This document shows positions 18,705 to 27,650 of a stretch of DNA of 64,000 nucleotides, one piece after another; position 1 is the stretch's first letter, and every line of letters starts with the position of its first letter. Position numbers and translations under genes: made by a program. The notes beneath the pieces are model-generated. The model did no database searches and had not been told where the DNA came from. It saw only the letters and a program-made list of their open reading frames with translations. The DNA comes from an uncultured Psychroserpens sp. (lineage in GTDB: Bacteria; Bacteroidota; Bacteroidia; Flavobacteriales; Flavobacteriaceae): contig NZ_CANLNS010000001.1 of the NCBI RefSeq assembly GCF_947492715.1, positions 682,001 through 746,000 on the forward strand, given 5' to 3'.

Positions 18705-18732
18705 AAAAAAACGCCTCGAATGAGACGTTTTA
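18705..18732 (-). terminator. Intrinsic terminator after the DksA-like gene
   Basis: On the complement, AAACGTCTC and GAGGCGTTT (one G-T pair) flank a four-base loop and are followed by a run of T. It lies 18 bases after the stop codon. Confidence 0.8.
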
Positions 18733-18749
18733 TTTATAGTTTATGCTAT

Positions 18750-19127
18750 TTATTTTTGCATATTCTTAGCTTCAATGCTCAACGTAGCATGCGGTACTAA
18801 TTCTAAACGTTTTTTGTTTATTAGCTTCCCTGTTACACGACAAATACCATAGGTTTTATTTTCAATACGAATTAGCGCATTTTTTAAATCGCGAATAAAT
18901 TTTTCTTGTCTAATTGCCAACTGGGAATTTGACTCCTTGCTCATAACAGCACTACCTTCGTCAAACGCCTTAAAGGTTGGTGATGTATCATCAGTACCAT
19001 TATTATGATCGTTCATATAGGCACTTTTAATCAATTCTAAATCATGTTGCGCCTTATCTATTTTTTCTTGAATAAGTCCTTTGAACTCGTTTAAATCCTT
19101 ATCTGAATATCTTATTTTATCAGGCAT
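18750..19127 (-). CDS. TraR/DksA-family protein with degenerate zinc finger
   Basis: A 125-residue protein with an N-terminal coiled coil (about residues 8-92, with the acidic-tip-like region around 41-60) and a C-terminal DksA-like finger fold. In the finger, YGICRVTGKLINKKRLELVP keeps the fold-defining residues, but only one of four expected zinc cysteines remains (C96). The others are replaced by T99 and by Thr/Ser/Ala around 115-120. Family members bind the secondary channel of RNA polymerase. Similar Cys-poor forms are common in Bacteroidota, so this is probably functional. It starts 5 bases after ileS and is likely co-transcribed. Confidence 0.85.
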   Translation of the reverse strand: MPDKIRYSDKDLNEFKGLIQEKIDKAQHDLELIKSAYMNDHNNGTDDTSPTFKAFDEGSAVMSKESNSQLAIRQEKFIRDLKNALIRIENKTYGICRVTGKLINKKRLELVPHATLSIEAKNMQK

Positions 19128-19132
19128 AATTT

Positions 19133-22100
19133 CTACATTTTTTTAATAAACAATTTGGTATTTACATCATCGAAAGCAATTTCTATACCATTATTTAAGT
19201 CATCTAAAATCTCTAATTTTTCGGTTAAAGTTTCGGTTTTTATATACTCTAAATTTGTGTTTATTGCGTTAATAATTTGTTCGTCTTTTTTAAACTGTAC
19301 TGCAATTCTATCAGTGAGTTCAAAACCAGAATCTTTTCTTAAATTTTGAATTCTATTGACTAGCTCTCTAGCAATACCTTCTTTTTTCAAATCTTCTGTT
19401 AGAGTAACGTCTAAGGCTACGGTTAATGCTCCTGAACTTGCCACAAGCCATCCTTCTATATCCTTAGAGGTAATCTCAACATCAGATTGTTCTAAAGTAA
19501 TGTTTTTTCCATTAACTTCAACGTTTAAAACGCCGTTTTGCTCGATTTTTTTGATATCTTCTGCTGTAAATTCGTTAACTACCTGAGCAACAGCCTTCAT
19601 ATCCTGACCAAAACGAGGTCCTAAAACTTTAAAGTTTGGCTTAATCTGTTTCACTAATATATCTGAAGCATCTTCTAAAACCTCAACGTCTTTAACATTA
19701 ACTTCAGACTTGATTAAATCTGAAACCGCTAAAATTTCATCCTTTTGAGTTTGACTGTCAATAGGAATCATAATTTTCTGTAACGGCTGTCTTACTTTTA
19801 TCTTTTCTTTAGCTCTTAACGACAATACAAGAGAAGAAATTGTTTGAGCACTTTCCATTTTACGTTCTAGGCTCTTATCAACATAAGACGCATCGTATTT
19901 TGGAAATTCTGCTAAATGCACACTCTCGAATGTCTCTTTTTGTGTTACCGAATTAAGATCCATATATAAACGATCCATAAAGAAAGGTGCTATTGGCGCT
20001 CCCAACTTTGCAATGGTCTCCATACATGTATATAATGTTTGATATGCCGAAATTTTATCAGATTGATAATCGCCTTTCCAGAAACGTCTTCTACTTAAAC
20101 GCACATACCAATTACTTAAGTAATCTTGTGTAAAATCTGAAATAGCTCTTGCTGCTTTAGTTGGCTCATACTCGGCATAATAATCGTCTACCTTCTGAAT
20201 CAATGTATGTAACTCTGATAAAATCCAACGATCAATTTCAGGTCTTTCTGCCAATGGAATATCGGCTTCACTATAGGTGAATTTATCTAAATTTGTATAT
20301 AATGTAAAGAACGAATATGTGTTATAAAGGGTTCCAAAAAACTTACGTCTCACTTCTTCGATACCATCCAAATCAAACTTTAAATTATCCCATGGATTGG
20401 CATTCATAATCATATACCAACGTGTTGCATCGGCACCATATTTACCTAGGGTTTCAAAAGGATCGGTTGCATTACCAAGTCGTTTAGACATTTTTTGTCC
20501 GTTCTTATCTAATACCAATCCGTTAGACACCACATTTTTATACGCTACAGAATCGAATACCATCGTTCCAATAGCGTGTAATGTATAGAACCATCCTCTT
20601 GTTTGATCGACACCTTCGGCGATAAAATCTGCAGGAAATGACTTATTATCGTCAATGAGTTCCTTATTTTCAAAAGGATAGTGCCATTGCGCATAAGGCA
20701 TTGACCCAGAATCAAACCATACATCAATTAAATCACTTTCTCTGGTCATAGGTTGACCGCTTTCAGAAACTAAAATAATCTCATCAACAATATTTTTATG
20801 TAGATCAATATGAGCATAGTTCTCTTCGGAAAAATCACCAACTTTAAAATCTTCGAAGATATCTTTTGAAAGTACCCCAGCTTGAACGGCTTTTGCCATT
20901 TCAGATTTTAACTCTGCAACAGAGCCAATGCATAATTCTTCTTTACCATCTTCGGTTCTCCAAATTGGCAACGGAATTCCCCAATATCTAGATCGTGATA
21001 AATTCCAGTCGTTTGCATTTGCTAACCAGTTTCCAAAACGCCCTTCACCAGTTGATTTAGGTTTCCAATTAATGGTTTTGTTCAACTCATGCATTCTATC
21101 TTTTACATCTGTCACTTTGATAAACCAAGAGTCTAACGGATAGTATAAAATAGGTTTATCAGTACGCCAACAATTTGGATAACTGTGTTTATATTTTTCA
21201 ACCTTAAAGGCTTTATTCTCTTCTTTTAATTTAATAGCAAGTTCTACATCAACTGAGCGCTCTGGCGCTTCACCATCACTGTAATATTCGCTCTTTACAT
21301 ATTTACCAGCAAACTCATCTAATTCTGGTCTAAAACGACCTTGTAAGTCTACTAAAGGCACTAAATTACCATTCTCGTCTTTTACTAATAATGGTGGTAC
21401 TTCTGGTGTAGCTTGCTTCGCAACAAGGGCATCATCGGCTCCAAAAGTTGGTGCTGTGTGTACAATTCCTGTACCATCTTCGGTCGTTACAAAATCTCCT
21501 GAAATCACTCTAAAGGCATTTTCCGGATTGTCATTAGGAAGTGCGTACGGTAATAATTGCTCGTAAGTAATTCCAACTAAATCTGTGCCTTTAAATTCTT
21601 TCACAACATAATATGGAATCTTCTTATCACCCGAATTATAGGCTAATAAATCTGCCTTGTTTTCTACCAAATTGAACTTTCCAGAGAATTGATAGTTAAC
21701 CAATTTCTTAGCTAAAATCACATTCATTGGCTGAAATGTATACTGATTATAGGTTTCAACCAACACATAATCAATCTTTGGTCCAACCGTTAAAGCTGTA
21801 TTACTAGGTAATGTCCAAGGTGTCGTCGTCCAAGCTAAGAAATAGATATCACCTTCATCTTGTAAAAAGTCAGGCAACGTATTTGCATTTGCTTTAAACT
21901 GAGCAACTACAGTTGTATCAGTCACATCCTGATATGTTCCAGGTTGATTAAGCTCATGCGAACTTAATCCTGTACCTGCTTTTGGCGAGTACGGTTGTAT
22001 GGTATAGCCTTTGTAGAGTAAACTCTTATCGTAGATTTGCTTTAATAACCACCAAACACTTTCCATATATTTTGGGTCATAAGTAATATACGGATCGTCC

Positions 22101-22537
22101 ATATTTACCCAATAGCCCATTTTTTGGGTGAGGTCATTCCATACGTCTGTATAGCGCATTACAGCTTTACGACAAGCGGCATTATAATCTTCAACAGAAA
22201 TGGTTTTACCAATATCTTCTTTGGTAATTCCGAGTTCTTTTTCTACACCAAGTTCTATAGGTAAGCCATGAGTATCCCAGCCCGCCTTACGCTTCACTTG
22301 GTAACCTTTCATGGTTTTATATCGCGGAAAAATATCCTTGATAGCACGTGCTAAAACGTGGTGTACTCCAGGCAATCCGTTGGCAGACGGAGGCCCTTCA
22401 AAAAAGACAAATGGTGTATTGCCTTCTCTAGTAGAGATACTTTTTTCAAAGATGTCATTCTCTTGCCAATAGTTGAGGATGTCTTCTGCAACTTTTGGTA
22501 AGTCAAGTCCTTTATATTCAGGAAAGTTAGCGCTCAT
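19133..22537 (-). CDS. ileS: Isoleucyl-tRNA synthetase, type 2, with swapped GXHH signature
   Basis: A 1134-residue class I synthetase that charges tRNA-Ile. It is the long, eukaryote-like IleRS2 type (E. coli IleRS is about 940). The Rossmann active site, the CP1 editing domain (FLAWTTTPWTLPSNTAL, about 235-251) and the KMSKS loop (NGQKMSKRLGN) are all present. The first signature normally reads HXGH; here NGLPGVHHVLA gives GVHH at residues 57-60, a swap of positions 1 and 3. The C-terminal part (about 930-1134) is the extended anticodon-binding region. The downstream DksA-like gene lies 5 bases away. Confidence 0.97.
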   Translation of the reverse strand: MSANFPEYKGLDLPKVAEDILNYWQENDIFEKSISTREGNTPFVFFEGPPSANGLPGVHHVLARAIKDIFPRYKTMKGYQVKRKAGWDTHGLPIELGVEKELGITKEDIGKTISVEDYNAACRKAVMRYTDVWNDLTQKMGYWVNMDDPYITYDPKYMESVWWLLKQIYDKSLLYKGYTIQPYSPKAGTGLSSHELNQPGTYQDVTDTTVVAQFKANANTLPDFLQDEGDIYFLAWTTTPWTLPSNTALTVGPKIDYVLVETYNQYTFQPMNVILAKKLVNYQFSGKFNLVENKADLLAYNSGDKKIPYYVVKEFKGTDLVGITYEQLLPYALPNDNPENAFRVISGDFVTTEDGTGIVHTAPTFGADDALVAKQATPEVPPLLVKDENGNLVPLVDLQGRFRPELDEFAGKYVKSEYYSDGEAPERSVDVELAIKLKEENKAFKVEKYKHSYPNCWRTDKPILYYPLDSWFIKVTDVKDRMHELNKTINWKPKSTGEGRFGNWLANANDWNLSRSRYWGIPLPIWRTEDGKEELCIGSVAELKSEMAKAVQAGVLSKDIFEDFKVGDFSEENYAHIDLHKNIVDEIILVSESGQPMTRESDLIDVWFDSGSMPYAQWHYPFENKELIDDNKSFPADFIAEGVDQTRGWFYTLHAIGTMVFDSVAYKNVVSNGLVLDKNGQKMSKRLGNATDPFETLGKYGADATRWYMIMNANPWDNLKFDLDGIEEVRRKFFGTLYNTYSFFTLYTNLDKFTYSEADIPLAERPEIDRWILSELHTLIQKVDDYYAEYEPTKAARAISDFTQDYLSNWYVRLSRRRFWKGDYQSDKISAYQTLYTCMETIAKLGAPIAPFFMDRLYMDLNSVTQKETFESVHLAEFPKYDASYVDKSLERKMESAQTISSLVLSLRAKEKIKVRQPLQKIMIPIDSQTQKDEILAVSDLIKSEVNVKDVEVLEDASDILVKQIKPNFKVLGPRFGQDMKAVAQVVNEFTAEDIKKIEQNGVLNVEVNGKNITLEQSDVEITSKDIEGWLVASSGALTVALDVTLTEDLKKEGIARELVNRIQNLRKDSGFELTDRIAVQFKKDEQIINAINTNLEYIKTETLTEKLEILDDLNNGIEIAFDDVNTKLFIKKM

Positions 22538-22654
22538 AGTATCAATATTCTAATCGAGTCGCGAAATTAAGGAATTTTGAGAAAATTATAAGTTTATTGT
22601 AAGCAAAAAAGAGACTGTAATACTTGTAGTTTGATAAGATGTTATCTTATACTG

Positions 22655-22831
22655 ATGCATTCTATAAAATTCAACTAAAAAAACACCACCTTAAAAATAA
22701 TTAATAATGCTATTAAGGATAAGACTCTTTTAGTGTTTTTCATTGGAAATACATACGAAATTCGTGTTCAGTATTTAGACACTAAAGTTTTAAAAAGTCA
22801 CATCCCTATTGGAGTAAATTTAGATTTATAG
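22655..22831 (+). pseudogene. Possible small ORF interrupted by one in-frame stop
   Basis: The 288-base gap between ileS and the next gene holds a 7-bp hairpin (ATAAGAT at 22634-22640, ATCTTAT at 22644-22650). After it, an ATG opens a frame reading MHSIKFN, a TAA at 22676-22678, then 50 further codons including LLVFFIGNTYEIRVQYLDTK. The part after the stop looks protein-like but has no ATG; a GTG near 22736 could start 33 residues. One base change (TAA from CAA) would join the pieces. No family was recognised. This may equally be chance. Confidence 0.2.
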
Positions 22832-23413
22832 CATCTCCAAAGTTTTAGTATATTCATCTATAAGCATATTTTCATAACTACCTAATTCTTGCCGTATTGA
22901 CCACATCAAACGCAAGGCATCTGAATATTTTGCGGTTGAATTAAAATCAAAAAACTTACTTAAAAACGTATCTCTTGTTTTATTCAATCCTTGTTGAGCT
23001 GCATACGTTCTAGATAATTGCGTCGCGACAGCAACATCCATACTAGACAGCATATTGCTAAATTTTGCCATTTCGAACATGGCATTAGATAATTCGCCAC
23101 TTCCTACACCTCTCCAATTAGGAAATCGTTCATTAAACTCTCTATCAAATAAATTCTCATTAAGTAAATCATTAGTTAGTAAAGGCTGTAAACTGTCAAG
23201 AGATTTATTAAACTTAATTCTGTTTTTCTTTGCGTTTTTTACAATTTCTAAATTAGATTTTATTTCTAATTTTATATTTTTTAAAACCTCTTTATGATTA
23301 TTCTCTAGATTTTTTGAAGCGTTCCACTCTGAAGCTAAAATACCAAGGAAGACACCAAGCACTACTAAAGTGAGTTGAATAATATATTCTGAAATTTTAT
23401 GTTTCTTTTTCAT
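22826..23413 (-). CDS. DUF6090-like single-pass membrane protein
   Basis: A 195-residue protein with a basic N-terminus (MKKKHKISEY) and one membrane helix (IIQLTLVVLGVFLGILASEW), followed by a long helical, charged region (about 35-90) and further helices. The opening pattern, a basic leader then a helix ending in EW with a following N-rich segment, matches small Bacteroidota proteins often listed as DUF6090. Function is unknown. It stands alone between ileS and radA, all on the same strand. I could not identify a promoter box. Confidence 0.65.
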   Translation of the reverse strand: MKKKHKISEYIIQLTLVVLGVFLGILASEWNASKNLENNHKEVLKNIKLEIKSNLEIVKNAKKNRIKFNKSLDSLQPLLTNDLLNENLFDREFNERFPNWRGVGSGELSNAMFEMAKFSNMLSSMDVAVATQLSRTYAAQQGLNKTRDTFLSKFFDFNSTAKYSDALRLMWSIRQELGSYENMLIDEYTKTLEML

Positions 23414-23475
23414 TCAAGTTCGATTAACGTGTTTCAATTGCTCCAAGTTATAAATTTTTAGGCGATATTATAAAT

Positions 23476-23512
23476 TAAAAAAAGCAAGGTCCTTTAAGAC
23501 GCTTGCTTCTTT
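23476..23512 (-). terminator. Hairpin upstream of the DUF6090-like gene, downstream of radA
   Basis: On the complement, AAGCAAG (23502-23508) pairs with CTTGCTT (23482-23488) around a 13-base loop that can pair further, followed by a run of T. It lies about 140 bases past the radA stop codon and would terminate radA transcription. Confidence 0.6.
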
Positions 23513-23648
23513 TCAGTTTGCTATTAATTAGGGATTATTTTTAGTTATTAACTGGAGTTGCAAACCTAACCAGTATTCTTTACATATGAATTAACATATG
23601 TTAATTTTCGATATAACGTTTATAAAATTATAAAAAAAGAATCAAGCA

Positions 23649-25007
23649 TCAAACTATGAACTCTACCAAATCTTCAATTTTAGAAATAAGTTGGACTTTT
23701 ATAACGGTATTTTTTAATGAAATTTTATTGTATTTCGACACAAAAATAGTTGAGAAGCCTAGCTTTTCGGCTTCTAAAATACGTTGTTCCACGCGTTGAA
23801 CGGGTCTTATCTCTCCAGACAAACCAACTTCAGCAGCAAAACAAACATCCTTCTCTAAGGCCTCATCTTCGTTAGAAGATAAAATGGCTGCAACTACAGC
23901 AAGATCAATAGCAGGATCATCAACACTAATACCTCCTGTTATATTTAAGAAAACATCTTTAGCTCCCAGTCTAAATCCTGCACGCTTTTCTAAAACAGCA
24001 AGAAGCATATTTAATCGTTTAGCATTGAAACCTGTTGCACTTCGCTGCGGCGTTCCATAAACCGCAGTACTCACTAAAGCCTGCACTTCTATCATTAAGG
24101 GTCTCATTCCTTCTAAAGTAGCCGCAACAGCATTACCAGAAAGTTCCTCGTCTTTGGCTGAAATTAAAATTTCAGAAGGATTAGAAACCTCTCTTAGTCC
24201 AGAACCTTGCATTTCATAAATACCGAGTTCATTAGTAGAACCAAATCTATTTTTATGTGCTCTTAGAATTCTAAACACATGATTACGATCGCCTTCAAAC
24301 TGCAAAACAGTATCTACCATGTGTTCTAATATTTTCGGACCTGCAATATGCCCATCTTTTGTGATATGCCCTATTAAAACTACAGGTGTAGCCGTTTCCT
24401 TTGCAAATTTAATTAGTTCTGTTGTACATTCTTTTATTTGTGATATACTTCCAGATGATGACTCAATGTAATCACTATGCAAGGTTTGTATAGAATCTAT
24501 AATAACAACATCGGGTTGAAGCGTTGAAATTTGTTTGAAAATGTTTTGGGTTTTTGTTTCGGTTAAGATGTAGCAATTGTTTGTATTCGGGTTAATACGT
24601 TCAGCCCTCATTTTTATTTGCTTTTGGCTCTCTTCACCTGATACGTACAATGTTTTAAAAGGTAATTTTAACGAAACTTGTAATAGCAAAGTACTTTTTC
24701 CAATGCCAGGTTCACCACCTAAAAGTGTTAGAGACCCAGGAACCAAACCACCTCCAAGAACACGATTAAACTCTTCATCTAGGGTGTTAAGCCTCGCCTC
24801 TTGAGACGTATCTATATCATTAATTTTAAGCGGCTTTGAAACACGTTTCGAAGTATCTGAAGGTGTTTTCCAATCACTTTTTTCGGGTTTTTGAATTACT
24901 TCTTCTGTGATCGTATTCCACTCTTTACATGCAGTGCATTGTCCTTGCCACTTGGCATATTGGGAGCCACAGTTTTGACAAAAAAAAGTCGTTTTTAATT
25001 TAGCCAT
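23649..25007 (-). CDS. radA: DNA repair protein RadA
   Basis: A RecA-like ATPase that drives branch migration in recombination. The start is taken at MAKLKTTFFCQNCGSQYAKW, the usual RadA N-terminus; an upstream ATG at 25040 would add 11 atypical residues. Features in order: a four-cysteine zinc finger (CQNC and CTAC, residues 10-27), Walker A (GGEPGIGKSTLLLQ near 100), Walker B (VVIIDSIQTLHS), the RadA-specific KNRFGSTNELG motif near 250, and a C-terminal Lon-protease-like domain (GISVDDPAIDLAVVAAIL). At 452 residues it is full length. Confidence 0.96.
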   Translation of the reverse strand: MAKLKTTFFCQNCGSQYAKWQGQCTACKEWNTITEEVIQKPEKSDWKTPSDTSKRVSKPLKINDIDTSQEARLNTLDEEFNRVLGGGLVPGSLTLLGGEPGIGKSTLLLQVSLKLPFKTLYVSGEESQKQIKMRAERINPNTNNCYILTETKTQNIFKQISTLQPDVVIIDSIQTLHSDYIESSSGSISQIKECTTELIKFAKETATPVVLIGHITKDGHIAGPKILEHMVDTVLQFEGDRNHVFRILRAHKNRFGSTNELGIYEMQGSGLREVSNPSEILISAKDEELSGNAVAATLEGMRPLMIEVQALVSTAVYGTPQRSATGFNAKRLNMLLAVLEKRAGFRLGAKDVFLNITGGISVDDPAIDLAVVAAILSSNEDEALEKDVCFAAEVGLSGEIRPVQRVEQRILEAEKLGFSTIFVSKYNKISLKNTVIKVQLISKIEDLVEFIV

Positions 25008-25068
25008 ATTTATTTTTCCGCGAAAAACGGAAAGGTTCAAATTAGAATTTCAGCTAAATTAAACTATT

Positions 25069-25221
25069 TTAATTGATATCTTTAAACCAACTTGCTAGAG
25101 CCATTATTTTTAAAGCAATCACTTTTGAAGGCATATTTGAAAATAAAAAGTGTTTTATTTTACGATATAACCACTCAAAAAAATAGTCTGTCGAGTATAT
25201 ACTTATTTTAGTTTTCTTCAT
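25069..25221 (-). CDS. Possible small basic protein (50 aa)
   Basis: An open frame starting MKKTKISIYSTDYFFEWLYR overlaps the last 14 bases of the upstream esterase-like gene and fills the 200-base gap before radA. It is lysine-rich with aromatic and hydrophobic stretches (FEWLYRKIKHFLF, VIALKIMALASWF), so it could be an amphipathic or membrane-associated peptide. AGAGGA before the ATG resembles a ribosome site but is part of the upstream acidic coding tail. No family was recognised, and chance cannot be excluded. Confidence 0.25.
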   Translation of the reverse strand: MKKTKISIYSTDYFFEWLYRKIKHFLFSNMPSKVIALKIMALASWFKDIN

Positions 25222-26386
25222 CGTCCTCTTCTGTTTCTGTATCGTCATCAACCACTTTTAATCCTTCAACATGAGACATGATAAACGCTCTATCAATATG
25301 TGCCATATCTTCTAAAGTAAGGGCAGATTCGTACAATTTTAGTGCTTTTTTTGTTTTCCCCAATTTCTCGGCGTATAAAGCCATATGGTAAGTACCAAAT
25401 GATGAATTCGGGTTTAGTTTATTAGCAAGTTTTCCAATTTTATAAACTGATTCGAGATCATCGCGTTCTTCAGCTGCTATTATAAGCTGTTGCAGTTCTT
25501 CTTCTGAAATAGGTTTATAAATGCCAAACAAATCATCGATACGTTTATATCTATCTACAATGTAATCGTCTAGTGTTCCATCATATGGCATTACTTTTTC
25601 TTTGATTTCTTTATCATCAAGTGGTTTATATAATTCGAAAATTCTATCCATTGCTTTTGACAACGCCCCAGTCACCAATTGATAATGAGAATCACCTTTA
25701 AGTTCATCAAAATAGTAGGTTAATTTTTGATTATCAATAGTTTTTAAACTTTGATCAGTACTTCTAACGATATCTCTAATGGATTTAATATCCCTATCAG
25801 ATGTGGCCATATAATAAAAGATATCATCGTCCAACCATTCTAATCGCGTAGCAACATTTTGGCTCATAGTACCTTTAAAATCTGGGCTTAAATTAATGTA
25901 TGCCTGAAACACAGGTTCTTCATGGAATAAAAATGAATTGATAAAATTCCCCATGAGGTTATGCCCTACTGCAACTTTAAACTTACTGGTATTGTAATTA
26001 GCATCGATATAAGGGATTAACTCTTGTTCAATAAACTTATAAAATCGATCTCCAGACTCAAATGGAAGTCCAGATACCTCATCAAAATAACTATCATAAA
26101 AGCGTTCTTTGCCTTGAACGATACCAACAACAATAGATTCTGGCATTTCATCAAAATGTGTTTGAAAACTTACTTGTCCACATACAGGTTCAAATAAATA
26201 TTCTCCATCAAACACAATAATAACAGGGTGTTTTAATTCTGATTCAGGATCATAACTATCGGGAAGTTTGATTTTTAAATCTCTAGAAGAGTTTAATTTT
26301 CTTGATTCAAATTTCTCATAAACGATTTGTGCAGATAATTGGACACAAAAACATAAAGAGAAGACAAAAATTAAGGCATTTTTCAT
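25208..26386 (-). CDS. Exported esterase-fold protein lacking the catalytic serine, with C-terminal TPR
   Basis: A 392-residue protein with a signal peptide (MKNALIFVFSLCFCVQLSAQ). Residues about 22-260 match the alpha/beta-hydrolase-fold putative esterase family (LPDSYDPESELKHPVIIVFD, a conserved opening). The nucleophile elbow, normally GHSxGG, reads VGHNLMGN, with Asn at residue 143. The late histidine is kept (GDSHYQL). A C-terminal helical part (about 295-375) resembles one or two tetratricopeptide repeats and ends in an acidic tail (ETEEDDEEN). It is a tandem paralogue of the upstream gene, which has also lost the serine. Probably a binding or scaffold protein rather than an esterase; function unknown. 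Confidence 0.8.
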   Translation of the reverse strand: MKNALIFVFSLCFCVQLSAQIVYEKFESRKLNSSRDLKIKLPDSYDPESELKHPVIIVFDGEYLFEPVCGQVSFQTHFDEMPESIVVGIVQGKERFYDSYFDEVSGLPFESGDRFYKFIEQELIPYIDANYNTSKFKVAVGHNLMGNFINSFLFHEEPVFQAYINLSPDFKGTMSQNVATRLEWLDDDIFYYMATSDRDIKSIRDIVRSTDQSLKTIDNQKLTYYFDELKGDSHYQLVTGALSKAMDRIFELYKPLDDKEIKEKVMPYDGTLDDYIVDRYKRIDDLFGIYKPISEEELQQLIIAAEERDDLESVYKIGKLANKLNPNSSFGTYHMALYAEKLGKTKKALKLYESALTLEDMAHIDRAFIMSHVEGLKVVDDDTETEEDDEEN

Positions 26387-26468
26387 CTTAAGTAGGTTAA
26401 TTTAGGGAATGTAAATATACCTAAATTAAGTTAAAATGCCAATTTATTCGACGAAATGCACAAATTAA

Positions 26469-27614
26469 TCAATTTTGGTCTTGAATGTCATAGATTAAAT
26501 CTAGCAACATATCCTTAGAAATAAATTCAGATTCTTCCAGCAATAAACCAGACTGGTAACTTTGCAGTGCTTTTTTTGTATTACCATTCATATCATGATA
26601 TTGCCCAGCATAATAGGCACTAATCATGGATTCTGGATATTCTTTACGAGCCAATTTTGATAAATTCTTAAGCGCTTCAACGTCATTTTTCTTCTTGGCC
26701 GCAGCAAGTACAGCTCTTAAATCATTTTCTACAACTTTCTTCTCAAACCCGTAGAAAAATTCAATATCCTCATACTTTTTCATGAGGTAATCGTAAGGAC
26801 TTCCTTCATAAGTGAGCATTTTTTCTTTGTATTCTTTCCTATTAATAGGCTTATACAATCCAAAAATCTCATTGATAGCTTTAGGGATACCCAAACCAAC
26901 AAGTGAATAATGATCTGCATCTGTGAAGTCGTCAAATCTATAATGCAATTTATCGTTTTCAATTCCAGCCAAAGCTGTATTGAATTCTAAAATATCTTCT
27001 CTAAGGCTTTTAACATCGTTATCGGCAGTTGCTAAATAATAGAAGGTATCTTCTGTGGTTGTTGACAGTTTTTCTTGTAAACGAGTAGCCATATCTGGCG
27101 CTAAGTCTGGACTAAATGCGATATATCCTCTAAACAATGGTTTATCCTTAAACAGCCAATAATTTATAAAGTTAGCACTTTGGTCATGGCCAACCATAAT
27201 TCTAAAATCCGACGTTAAATAATTATCATTGATATAAGGTATCAATTCCTGTCCTATAAACTCAAAAAACTGCGCACCTCCATCATCAGAAGGGAAACCA
27301 AATTCGTCACTATAAGATAAATCAGAATCACGTGACTTAGCTTGATTAACACCAACAACGATAGACCTTGGCATATCTCCCCAATAAGAATGATAATCTG
27401 CATTACCAATCATAGGCTCGAACAAATAATCGCCATCCAACACAACAACTAAGGGATATAAAATGTCTCCCTCGGGGTCATAATTTCTTGGTAATTGTAT
27501 TTTTATCTCTCTAGATTCTCCTAGTTTAGACGATTCAATAGTCTCATAAATGACCTGAGAAGACGCTATTTGAAAAAACAGGCCACAGAGTATAAATAGT
27601 ATAGTTTTATTCAT
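26469..27614 (-). CDS. Exported esterase-fold protein lacking the catalytic serine (tandem paralogue)
   Basis: A 381-residue paralogue of the following gene with the same plan: signal peptide (MNKTILFILCGLFFQIASSQ), esterase-fold domain (LPRNYDPEGDILYPLVVVLD), and C-terminal TPR-like helices (SAYYAGQYHDMNGNTKKALQ). The elbow reads VGHDQSANF, with Asp at residue 144 where the nucleophilic Ser should be, while the late histidine is kept (DADHYSLVG). It lies 82 bases upstream of its paralogue and 36 bases after the flippase-like gene, all on one strand. Divergence shows an old duplication with the active site lost before or in both copies. Confidence 0.8.
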   Translation of the reverse strand: MNKTILFILCGLFFQIASSQVIYETIESSKLGESREIKIQLPRNYDPEGDILYPLVVVLDGDYLFEPMIGNADYHSYWGDMPRSIVVGVNQAKSRDSDLSYSDEFGFPSDDGGAQFFEFIGQELIPYINDNYLTSDFRIMVGHDQSANFINYWLFKDKPLFRGYIAFSPDLAPDMATRLQEKLSTTTEDTFYYLATADNDVKSLREDILEFNTALAGIENDKLHYRFDDFTDADHYSLVGLGIPKAINEIFGLYKPINRKEYKEKMLTYEGSPYDYLMKKYEDIEFFYGFEKKVVENDLRAVLAAAKKKNDVEALKNLSKLARKEYPESMISAYYAGQYHDMNGNTKKALQSYQSGLLLEESEFISKDMLLDLIYDIQDQN

Positions 27615-27650
27615 GACAAGCTAGGTTTAATAATAAAGCAAGGTAAAAAA

